From the NCBI GenBank assembly GCA_036345935.2, contig JADWOT020000003.1, positions 12,126,524 to 12,190,523 on the forward strand: a DNA stretch of 64,000 bases, in the 5' to 3' direction. Made by a program: the position numbers and the translations under genes. This document shows, piece after piece, positions 13,832 to 24,285 of this stretch. The notes beneath the pieces are model-generated. The model was not told the origin of the DNA. It searched no databases and saw only the letters and a list, made by a program, of their open reading frames with translations. The DNA is from Taenia hydatigena (lineage: Eukaryota > Platyhelminthes > Cestoda > Cyclophyllidea > Taeniidae). The first letter of the stretch is position 1. The number at the start of each line of letters is the position of its first letter.

Positions 13832-14035
13832 ATGTGTAATCAAGTATTGCAGTACGCTGTTTGTTTGAACTACCGGCTTTGTTCAGGGTCACAGAGGTGG
13901 CCATACTGCCCTGGGTGCGTAGGCTGGTTTACGAACCATGCCGGCAGCTTATTTCCCCCTCCCCGTTTAATTAATACATTCTACCCTCGCATTTTGTCTT
14001 CTTTTGCCTACGAAAGAGCCTCGGGACGTTACAAA
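13832..14035 (-). repeat. Dispersed repeat, copy A (minus orientation)
   Basis: Read on the minus strand, this segment aligns along about 200 nt with the copies at 17880-18080 and 24080-24285. Shared landmarks in order are AACGTCC(C/T)GAG near 14030, AGGCAAAAGAA near 14006, CTG(C/T)(C/T)GGCATGGTTC near 13940, CAG(C)C(T/C)(A/C)CG, TATGGCCACCT near 13900, and GTACTGCAATACTTG near 13850. Copies differ by many substitutions and small gaps, so they are old. There is no open frame common to all copies and no clear terminal inverted repeat or target-site duplication. The open frame on the opposite strand at 13709-14071 lies over this repeat and is therefore not a gene. A solo LTR, a miniature non-autonomous element or a SINE-like unit are all possible. 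Confidence 0.7.
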
Positions 14036-16326
14036 TATCATGTTAGAAATGTCGGTATCAGTAAATGGTGAATTATGTTTTGTTGATTAGCTCATCTTAC
14101 TTCAGACGTCGAACTGCGTTTGGCGCAATTCAGTATTTTGACGATTTATTTCGGCGCCATTCGTTTTGATGATTCGTCAGGACTTGACGGGGAGAAATGT
14201 TGTGATGTCCAAGAACATGCTGCCAAAATTGTCGAATTCGGTGCCACTTGCAGGCCAAAACACTTCTGTTGCATGAGGGAACGATGCAGTCTTTCAATCC
14301 TGTTTCTAAATGCTACAAAGTCTAGCATTTATCTATGAGTGTGCTTTAGCCCTAAACGCCGCAGATCTTTAAGCCAGTTTCGCTCACTTTACTTTTGTCA
14401 TATCTCGTGTGAGAAACCACTATTTTGTCCTGTCTTTAAGCCTGCGGGACAATAGTAACCAAGGCGTATTGCTGCAATCAATAGCAACTTAACTTCCTGA
14501 CGATTCTGCGTATGCAAAATAGCCAGTGTAGAAAAGTAATTTTTAAAAGCGTTCCCCTATTCGACAATCCCCCTACATCTTTTCAAGAGTCGCAGACGTC
14601 TGAAGTATTTGGTACCGGAACCCGTTTTCTACTAGACCTTCACCACAAAATTCAGCATGCATGTCTCAGTTCGTTATCTTTGGTGCTGCTAGGGAAGGTT
14701 GGAACTCCGATTTTGCATTTCTGATTATTTTCTAACGCAATGCCGTAGAGGCTTTTCCATCTTAACGATTTACCACCTGCCGACTTTTCAACCAACGTAT
14801 TCCTCACAGTTAGACATTTAGACATCTTTGTCTACGCCAGGCCTAAGTATACCGATGGAATGTAAAGCACTTAATTCTTGCCCATTTTAACATTCAACAC
14901 GTTGCGCATTGATGTAAGCCTCCGAAAAGTTGTCCACACTCTTGCAAATCCTTAAGATTAATAAACAGCAATATTGTCTGCTGGTTACCTTAAGAGACAT
15001 TCAAGTACGATTGACGACGACTGGCTGACAGCGTCCATAAATTTGTATTTTTAATGAAGTCTCTAACTCTTAGCAAGCGGCAGTCGTGTGTATCTGCATG
15101 CAATCCAAAAAGTTTCTGTGGCTATCTTTGAAGGCGGAACGTACTCTGGGACACTGCTGGTCAATACTTCCAGGCATAGCATGAAGACAGACAAGTAGCC
15201 TGCCATCACAACAAATGCAAGCCCATTTTATCGCTCATCAAGCACCACAATGGTAGACAGGAAATGTGCAGAGGCGATGAGACAGAGTTGGCATTCGCTT
15301 ATTTGCGACCCTTCATAATGGGAGTAGTTTGTCTCCGTCATTACAGAATGGTTAAGAAAATGCGCACGGGGCAAATGCATCGTAAAGATAAGAACATAAG
15401 CGGAAGATCTACTTTGGATACCTACCTGAAAGAGTTTTGTACAGATAGATAAAATGACACAATTCAGCAACTCTCGTATTTCTCAACAAAACATAAGGAA
15501 CAGCTGGTAGAGAATCACCATTATTCATTATGGCAATTCTAGGGCTGTCCTTTTTACAGAATCGCTGCTAACGAAGGCCGTTTGAGCAACTCAGGAAAAT
15601 ATGACTACTGAATCCATATACCGACTCCTGTACAGTTGTCTGAATAGTAGTTTGGAATAACTTTGGACAGCAGGCTCTTGCGCAGCACTTCTTTTGCTGA
15701 ATTTTTATATTTTGACGATAGGTTTGAGCAAAAGTGCTTTTGTAAAGAATCGCTGGTATTCCTACACTGACTTGTCGCCATGTAGGGACATTCAAGGGGG
15801 GGCAGCTTTGCAATTGGTATTACGATAAGCTGTGTGAACGCAACACAACCAGTGGTTAGGCAAGGTGGACTTATTCTATTCTACCAAGCCTTAATATGGG
15901 TCATTTATAAACTTTACCAACAATTATCAATGTTCGTTGCATCGAAGGTTTCTTTTCCGCACCAATGAGGCCTTTGAATATCATATTCTTTACTTGAAAT
16001 TGGCGTGAGCAGTAGTAGTAAAAGCTGGATGGCACTGTACAGCGAAACTTTCCGCAAGCCAGTCGACTCTCAGTTATTTGCTTTCGAGGGCTGAACCCAG
16101 TTCCATGCAATATTTAGTGAAAAGCCCATGTTGTATTTTTTATAAATCCTCTAATTTTGTCTACGAGCTCTAGCCTTTAAGTGGTGTAACTAAGCAAAAA
16201 AATCGACAAGTCAATTTATTCTATCTGAGTAGCTGTATTTTTTGGTCACCTTTGGTGAAAAGCGTGGATTTGACCTCCAAGAAATTAATATTATTTCTCA
16301 TCATATTTTGTTTCACTGGCACTTTT
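14036..16326. other. Intergenic upstream of the F-box gene
   Basis: No supported gene. Short open frames on both strands (for example 14120-14338 on plus and 15228-15470 on minus) overlap one another and show no domain. No convincing core promoter for the downstream F-box gene can be pointed out. Confidence 0.5.
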
Positions 16327-16351
16327 AGGATTGATTAGGTCTCGCTACCTA
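16327..16351 (+). promoter_or_regulatory. Acceptor site just before the F-box start codon
   Basis: A pyrimidine-rich tract (TTTGTTTCACTGGCACTTTTAG) ends in AG at 16327-16328, only 23 nt before the ATG at 16352. Either this is the acceptor of a 5' UTR intron, or it is where a spliced leader is joined in trans, a process known in cestodes. If instead an upstream coding exon exists, the frame stays open across this interval (phase 1), so a longer N terminus cannot be excluded from sequence alone. Confidence 0.5.
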
Positions 16352-17591
16352 ATGCGCGGGAAGAGTTGTGATCTCCATCACATTCCGACTGATCTCACAC
16401 CCGCGAGTCCAGAAGCGCCTGACATGGTACACGACGTGGACCAAGAGGTAAGTCAAATCACCAGCGCCTCCTTAAAATGCCTTTCGACTTATTTTTGTAC
16501 ACGGATTTCAGACTGGACTTAATATTTTTCGTTATGGTCAAATAAGTTGTTTGCTACCATTGCATTTTGGATTTTGCTTATCGTAGCTTATTCACTGCAT
16601 GCTCTCCTTCAAGGAAAACTTGTATGCTACTAAAATTACGAACCTGCCCCTAAAATTGGCCCAGCCGATATGTGAATACCTTGGTGCAGTTGACATTGTA
16701 AATGTCTGCTCGATAATTCCAAGCTGGCAGTGGATACTTCCCCTGCAAACTCCTTACTCATTTTCTAACAAGTGGAAGTGGGTCGACAAACAATTCTGCA
16801 CAACTCTGCATTCAAGTTCTTACACTACGGATTTCACGAAATTTCGCCAAGCCACTAAACAACACTTTGAACAAATGAAATTCGACCTTCAGCTTTCATC
16901 CATTCGAGCTCCTCGGGGCACTTTTGAAAGAGTAAATTGCCTCCTGGTGAAACCTTTACGGCCTTTTCCGAGCAGGTCGAGGGATGTAGCAGAGTGGGTA
17001 CGGCTTTCACAGAGCCCTAACGCTTTGTCCATGAAAGTAATGAATTCTAACCGTCCCACTACGGTAAAAATCGACAAGATCCATTCCAGAACATTTCTGG
17101 TAGGAACAAGCATTATTGGCCACAATGGATTACCCTGCACCGTTGTGGGTGAATGCGAAAAGTGTCAAACGGAAAGAAAGAGAGCGCTGGCTGTGTATGA
17201 CTGTGTCCTCCTTGTGATTAGGCTTTCAGTCCTTTCGGAATTCAGTATCACAATAGGGACCATGCTGCAGGCCATAGTGCCAAACTTATCGCCTGATCAG
17301 ACTCTGGGAGTGGTAATTATGGAAGACGTGAGTTGTAAGGAGCAAGTTGGAATGGGTTTCTTCATGGACTGCTTGCGAAAACTCGGCAGTGTGAATGACT
17401 CTACTCTAATGGCAGCACCAATGAATTGGCGAATGTGGTGCATTCAGCTGAATGAAAGCTGCATTACTGATCGCAGCGATATACTCGAATGGGTGTGTCG
17501 AGATGTAATCTGGAAGAGAATACAAACATCTGAGTTCCACTTAGCAGCAAAACCGAGTGAAGCACTTGACTTCCCTGACTGGTACACATAA
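16352..17591 (+). CDS. F-box protein, probably FBXO4-like (two exons)
   Basis: Two exons, 16352-16447 and 16587-17591, join in phase 0 over a 139-nt intron with a consensus donor (CAAGAG/GTAAGT) and acceptor (TTTTGCTTATCGTAG), giving 366 residues. Residues 52-97 form an F-box: LP at 52-53, ICEYL at 60-64, a D-I-V-x-x-C stretch, then tryptophans and a W-K-W segment. F-box domains dock on Skp1 in SCF ubiquitin ligases. The region after it has no leucine-rich, WD40 or kelch repeats. Its C-terminal third has a buried strand (YDCVLLVIRLS, about 236-246), another (LGVVIMEDV), then a W-x-x-Q strand and an ILEWVCRDV helix. This order resembles the degenerate small-GTPase-like domain of FBXO4, and the length is close to human FBXO4 (387). 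I see no P-loop. The F-box call is firm; the FBXO4 assignment is inference. Expected location is cytosol or nucleus. The N terminus is uncertain. Confidence 0.85.
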
Positions 17592-17712
17592 TTGCCTTAT
17601 AACAGAACCAAAATTAATACAAGCATTCCCATACCAATTACACTGACTTTTCTCTCGATGAGTTACAGCTCTTTATGATGAGAGCAGGGTGGGTTATCGC
17701 AAAATAATAGCA

Positions 17713-17718
17713 AATAAA
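17713..17718 (+). terminator. Polyadenylation signal AATAAA
   Basis: A canonical AATAAA hexamer lies about 120 nt after the stop codon of the F-box gene, on the same strand and before the next feature. That is a normal distance for a compact 3' UTR. Confidence 0.5.
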
Positions 17719-17879
17719 GAAGCCGGCCTGATATAAGTATTATGCCTCTATTATAGGAATACATTTAAGGCCGTAAAAATTCAATGCCGTTGGTTAGATG
17801 AGATGCCATCATAAAATGCGGACTTGTCGATTGTTTTATGCTGCTTGCTTCATTTGCGATGGTGGAGCATTGCACTATT

Positions 17880-18080
17880 TGTAGAATCTTGGGACTTCCT
17901 TGAAGGCAAAAGAAAGCATGATACTGAGGAAGAATATGTGTTTATTAAACAGAAAGGGACTGGGGCTGCTGGTATGGCCTGGAGTTCAGTCTACTCCATT
18001 AGGGCGACATGGCCACCCAAGTGACAAAAACCAAAACCGGCAGTCAAAATAACAAAGTACTACACCAATGCTTGTGTTTT
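17880..18080 (+). repeat. Dispersed repeat, copy B
   Basis: This segment aligns with copies A (13832-14035, minus) and C (24080-24285). Landmarks are CTTGAAGGCAAAAGAAAGC near 17899, GGACTGGGGCTGCTGGTATGG near 17957, GGGCGACATGGCCACCCAAG near 18002, and ACAAAGTACTACACCAATGC at the right end. Similarity to copy C may resume further right near 18210 (TTTTGCTGAT) and 18335 (TGTGACTCT) after an extra stretch in this copy, so the element may be longer than the core. It starts about 290 nt downstream of the F-box gene's stop codon. The open frames at 17824-18191 fall inside it and are not supported as genes. Confidence 0.7.
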
Positions 18081-21000
18081 TCAGCTTACATCTCTTCATA
18101 TTCGGAGGTGGAACAAGTATTTGCGTATGCGACACAGGAAGAACTATTGCTTCCTAATTGCGTGCCTGCCAGTAATCTGGCTGCAGCATAATATCTAAAA
18201 AATACTTCTTTTGCTGATACATTGGGAGCAATCAATTCATTTGCGGAATATAGTAAAACCAGTAACACACGGCTCACGTTTCGAGACATCGATGATTCCG
18301 CCAGAGTCCATTGGCGTGGCCTCGCAAGAGTGTGGCTTACTGTGACTCTAGAGTACATACTTTAATGTTCACGAAACTTGAGTTCATGTCCTCTTACTTA
18401 AACAGTAATCGGAGGTGCTCATCATTGCATGGGATGAAGAAGCTTATTTGAACCGGTAATCTGCTTTACTTGGTCCTGACGCAAACTCGGCGACTTACCG
18501 GACTGCTATTGAGTGATGGTTAATACTGATCTGACAGGATCTCTCATTTTAAGCCTGTGTTCATCTTGTGCTAGGATAGCCCTCCTCTTAAATGAAGCTT
18601 ATTTACGCTAAAAATTAGCCATGGTAGCCTTTTATGCCAAACTTGGTTAAAAATATTTTTTATATTCATCTAAGAATGCAACAAGTCAAAGAAAAGGTAG
18701 ATAACTTATAAAAAATGACCTTACAGACTAGAATTGGTATGTAAGAACGGTATATAGCTCAAATGCGCGTGATTATATTGGTAGGCCGAATATAATTGTG
18801 CCCTTGGGTCAATGTCCTCTACTTCGATCCCTAACTTAGCGGTAACCAAATCCAAGAGATGTGAAATGGGCTTACCTGCATTTAATGAGGGGCTTGTTAT
18901 GGCTTTTAGGCTGCAAAAGTCTTTTGCCAAATTTTGCTCGGACTTGTGAAGAACTGCAGTAGCCGTAAGCTCCGCTTGAAAATCGCCCTAAAAATTTGGC
19001 CTATTTCGTTAATTGCTCCAACATTACGCAGGAGAGTTTGCACTAACTAGGATTGAATAGAGAGAATAGAGGTGAATGCTTCATCCAGTGGGTATTCTTC
19101 TCCCCAAGTGATGAACTTTGCTTTTATTGACACCAAACTTAAAAATCGAAAAGTTGGTGAGATGGGTGGGAATGCGAGCGGAGATGGAAACAGGGGTGAG
19201 AATGTTTGGATTCGCATTAGCGAACAGTAACAATTTTGCATGCACGATGTCAGAATCGATTTGAATAGTTTGATGGCTTAATTTGACGCCATTTAAGGAG
19301 CTTGGGAACGGAGGACAAATATAACAACAATTATATGCAGCTAATCGAAACAAACCCCGGGTGCATCAAAAATGCATTACTGTACTCCAACTCCTCTCAT
19401 CCTACTCACCATTTCTCTCCAAGCTACTTACATGGTGTTAAAATATTCATCATACTGTGCAATAGGGATTTATTATTAACTCGTTGGCAAAACAGCCATT
19501 GGCTGATTTTTGTCCGTTTCTGGAAACTGTCCTTGGCTGATCTTTCTCAATCCCGGGCACTCGCATATCAGCAATCGTATGTTTTAGAAGCGAGGAATGC
19601 TATTTGCAAAAGAGGAGTCAGTAAACGGGACTTAGTTCAATGGGTGACATTTCAAAGTGCTTAGCACTACGCAAACAGTGATTGGCTCTTGCAAGCATTT
19701 CTTTGACCATTCAAGCCAAAATCAACTGACCACCCAAGCTATGCGAAAATCTCACATGAATGTTTTACTTAATAATGGCAGCTTTCACGGTACCTTTATA
19801 CATGTTTGCATTTGGAAATACTTATTCTTTCCCTATCGTAGTCACCAGTCGTTCTATCCATACAGGCAAACACTGAATTTGTGCAAGAGCATTGACTCAC
19901 GTCGATAACTCAGCCATCGGCTTCTTGATAGTTAAAAGCATCGAGCGTCAGGATAAATGTAAGCTTTGTATGGCCGCAAGAGAGCTCCAATGCGTTGTTT
20001 TTTTTGGCATTAAGCAAGATGGATCATTTGGAAGAGGTTCACTTTAGTGTACCCTATTCAGACTCCATGGATTGACAAGTAAAAGGAATGCTCCATATAC
20101 TGCCCTTACATGTAGCATCATAGAGAGGAAATGGAAACAATGAAAACGGAACATTTGGGTGCAAAGGGCTAAAGGCAAAGTGCTACTTTGGGCTTTCCTC
20201 ACGTTGAGGGCTCTCTTCACTCGTCAATATGTGAAGGGTGCGACAATGGACGGCAAGCAGGAGACATTAGACGCTGGCATGCCTTGTCTGGCACATGGTC
20301 GTATAGTAAAAGGGCATAAAGTAATAAATGGCGCATTTTAAATTTCCAGCGAGCAGCCATATAAACACAAACAGAATCGCAAACCGAAAGCTTAACCTAC
20401 GAATGCTAGATAAGTAGAGAAACCTGAAATATGAACGCAAATGCGCAGAGTCGTATGACTATTTTCCAATGTGAAACACTAGTCCTAAATAGCTGTAAGG
20501 CATTTTTTTCTGGTCTAACAAATGCGATTTGTTTGGGTTCTTCATTTTTGCCCATTTTTGGCCAAATATTTGAGCACACTGCAGAACCGAATGGATAATT
20601 GTAGTTTTGATACTTAAAAATTGATTCAACATTGTTCATGGAAGTTTAAAAGCAATAGCTAGAGGGCAGAATATTTTGACTAATTGCACGATGCATCGTA
20701 AAGTTAAAACCCAGGTATAGAGTTGCAAATTGAATTAAACGGGTGAGTTAAATTCTACCCACGATCCACGCTAGGTGCCTGGGCAATAATCATGGGTGAA
20801 ATTATTGGGTTTTTAGTGCGATTGTTACAGGAAGAAACTCATTCTTAGCCTCGGGATCCCTACTAGGTTGACCAAGCAAAGTCGGCCTCTCGTTCGCATT
20901 TCTTTGACGTTGACTTTCATGACGGTCGTAAAGTTCCTCGTTGCGATTTCAACAGCACTCGCTTAACGACATGCTGATAACAAATGTAACTTAACTGAAC

Positions 21001-24000
21001 TGTGTTCCATCGAGTGCAAAGAACAGGTCCATCAGCCTGCAGTGACTCAAAGCTTTACGCAGCCTTGGTGACTTCCTGGATTATGAGGCCACCTGCGACC
21101 CACACGCACTGCTCATAGCCATTATTAATGCTGCAAACCTTGCCATTTCACCAGGATCAAGCTCACTCATTGACTAGGCTGTGGTCGTTCTGCTACAAAT
21201 TCATCCACACAACAAAATATGTTTTAACGGAATCGGTTAAGTAATGAACACAAAGATTTATTGCCCTTCTGCAGTAATATACCCAACAATCAACTGTTGT
21301 CGCAGTGTCATGTAACTTGGGAGCAAAGATCACCTCAGCGTATCGGCTAGTCTACGCAATGTGAAAAGACAAGCATACGTAAAGCTTTAAGCGGCTAACC
21401 TATGCTTTAGCGGTAGCCTTCTGGGCATATTTATACCCCTTAGTAAAAATTTGGATAATGTGATCTTCGCGATCTGATGTGTGAGTACATTTTGGGGTAA
21501 AATGGGATAATATGGGAGTTCAGTGACTTATCCTCACTTATTGATAGCTGTGAGGCAAAATGTGAGGACCTTGCTGAATGTCGAGTTATTAATGTTCATC
21601 GTTACATCAAAACTTTACAATTACGACCACGAATGCTCAACTACTTGGCAGCTGTGCTCATTTTATGTCTAACATCTGCGATCGACGCAGGCGACTCAGA
21701 TTTACGATTTTGGGATGACCCGCTCATTTAATTGCCAGGTAGATGCGATGTTCAGACACGGAGGGATCCTAGAGGTGCTTGGACATAACCAAGAGAATGA
21801 GCTTCAGAACTGCCACCTGAAATTGCTTTGGGACTTTGTAATGTGTAAACTCATGACACTTCTGGTGCCTAAATAGCAATACACGAGCCTCGTTTTGGCA
21901 TCCGCGGTGATGGCCGACATATGCACGGGCATTGTTTGGAATGCTTACCTACTTTTAAACTCGTGTACAGCTCTTCGGAAGAGAGGTTCTGCAACCGAGG
22001 ATCGCTAATCCCATTCATTGTAACCATTGGGTTTTATCGCATCAAAATCACGCGTTTGGGCCCTGAATTGCCTTCCCTGGTCTGTTTAGGTTGCAAAATA
22101 TATGCCAAATACTTGGATGTGCTACGTGCTTTTGTCTATCCTTTTATCATAAATGATTTGCACATGGAGCTATAATAGCCGTTTCCAAGCGTTTTCAGCG
22201 TACTTTGCTTATATCTGCTTAAATACAATGCTGAAATCCGCAATTTTTAAGAAAGATAATTTCGTCTGCTAAATAATGCTGAAAATCGACGAAGTTCTCG
22301 TTGTGGGAAAAAAACTGCATGGATTCGGTGGTACTTGGCTCAGATATCAATGCATTAAACATCACCAGTAATTCACAATATGTTAATATGTTACTCTCTA
22401 TTCGTTCATTAACCCCGACATGCTTATGCAATGGTAGCAGCATCGACAAGACAGATTTCCCACTTCATGTTTTGCTCTGCACCTCCCAGATCACTAGCTA
22501 TGCGGGTTTTTGAGTGCATGGGTTTTATTATGCCTAACTGGCTCCTCGTGCAGGTGTTTCTAAGATGGTTCTCCAAAGGAAGTATGCCTCAATTAAGAAG
22601 TGTTAACCAAATATGCAGTTGTGCTTTACTCGGTGCGCATATGACTCCATCACATACAATAATCCAATTAACTGATGACTGCTGTAGGCAGTTTCATTGA
22701 CTCTGCATGTTTCGCGGTGTTAAATGTGTTTCGTTCCGCGCAGAGCAACATCATCAATCGAGTAAAACTGCAATATAATGTTGCTTTAAGCGCTGATGAA
22801 GCCAGTGGATAATGGATTGACTCCTTTAGCAATTTCGTTTGATCATGAGAAGATAAGATACATATTGGTCACATATTACTAGCGAAACAAAGACAAGTTT
22901 GTTTTAATGCAGTGCCTCCTAGTTTTATGCCGCATCATTGTATGAACTAGCGTCTGGTTTATATTTTGCGACAGAAGTACACTTCCATCATACGGTCACC
23001 TTGGAAGCGCTTGCATGAGGGATCGCTCACGCAAACCAAAACCTTTACTATTATAGACCCTTAAAATAGCGGTTTGTTTGGTGCGTCAGTGCTCCTTTAC
23101 ACCTATCTAGCGCTGAACAGTAGTAGTCACGCAAGCTAACCACAACTGCTATCCCACTTTGTTCCTACTTACATGCACGATTTGCCATTTTATCAGGCGA
23201 TGGATATGCTTACATGGTTTTAGAGTAAAAATTGTTTGCTTTTCGGGAGTAACTTAGCTAGCATTAATGGTTAAATCGCTCCATTGGCTTTATTATTGCC
23301 CTGATCATTAGCCAAAGCATTCAGCATTTGAAGTAAGAACACTGCGTGTTACGGGTCTCGATGTGACGTCTGACATACTAGGTCGCAGTTTTGTAACTAT
23401 GTAACAAGTGTTTGGGTTTTTCCCGTTCGACTTTGTGGTGGAGTTTACAAAACCGATTGCCCCAAGGTCTAAAATACAAATAACTATGGCATTAATCAGC
23501 CACGACAAACATGCTTGAGCTTCTTTGCTGATTCACGATGCTCCTATTTGCTCAAATGCAGTTGGCAAATTTGGTGCGGTAACATGCAATCCAGCACAAT
23601 TTATGTGTAAATCTATAAGTAGTCAACAATTTTATTGCTATTTTAAGCACTTTTAAATGTTCATTTATGCATTTTCGAAACTTTGCATAACTACATTTTA
23701 AGCATTTTTGGAAGTTTAAATAATATTTCGATTATTACAGACGCTATTTATTCAAGGATGCAAGTCATCAACACAACACTACCAATAATCTATAAGCAGT
23801 TATAAAATTTCAGGCATTATCTACCCTTTCGCTAAATCACTTTCCTTAAAACTAACAAAGCTCAAATGCATTCGTTTGGATATACCTATAGCAACGTATT
23901 TCGGCACTATGCCTTTATTTCCAGCCATAGTTTCTAAAATGCACTACATATGCAGAAAATAGTAATTAGAATTAAGGCTGTAGTTTCCACGGGATGTCCC

Positions 24001-24079
24001 ATAAAAGCATAGTTATAGTGTTATCGTTACTGAACTACCATATCAGCTTACAAATCACCGGTAAGTCAACAGTCTACGA
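18081..24079. other. Intergenic, no supported gene
   Basis: About 6 kb of A+T-rich sequence. A short segment at 19484-19530 resembles 35121-35165 (see findings). The plus-strand open frame 19302-19664 overlaps that segment and has no domain. Around 23620-23760 the sequence is especially A+T-rich, with repeated TTTTAAGCA and ATTTATGCA wording. No exon with both good splice sites and recognisable protein was found. Confidence 0.5.
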
Positions 24080-24285
24080 TGCAACGTCCTGAGACCCTCT
24101 TGAAGGCAAAAGAAGGCAAAATACCATGGCTAAATAAATTCATTCAATAGGCAGAGGGAATGGGACTGCTGGCATGGTTCAGAGGCCAGCCCACGTGGCT
24201 AGGACAACATGGCCACCTAAGTAACCGAAACCGAAATCAGCAGCCAGAACAAACAAAGTATTGCATACGAACTGTTTGAGTTGTG
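24080..24285 (+). repeat. Dispersed repeat, copy C
   Basis: This is the third member of the family described for copies A and B. It has GCAACGTCCTGAGACC at its left edge, then CTTGAAGGCAAAAGAAGGC, GGACTGCTGGCATGGTTCAG, GACAACATGGCCACCTAAG, and CAAACAAAGTATTGCATACG towards the right edge. It shares its left boundary wording (AACGTCC-GAG) most closely with copy A. Similarity to copy B may continue to about 24380. No coding frame spans it. Confidence 0.7.

Noticed and set aside
13709..14071. 120-codon plus-strand open frame with several cysteines and tryptophans
   Set aside because: Much of it lies over the minus-strand copy of the dispersed repeat (13832-14035), whose other copies have no equivalent frame. 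It also lacks an ATG start.
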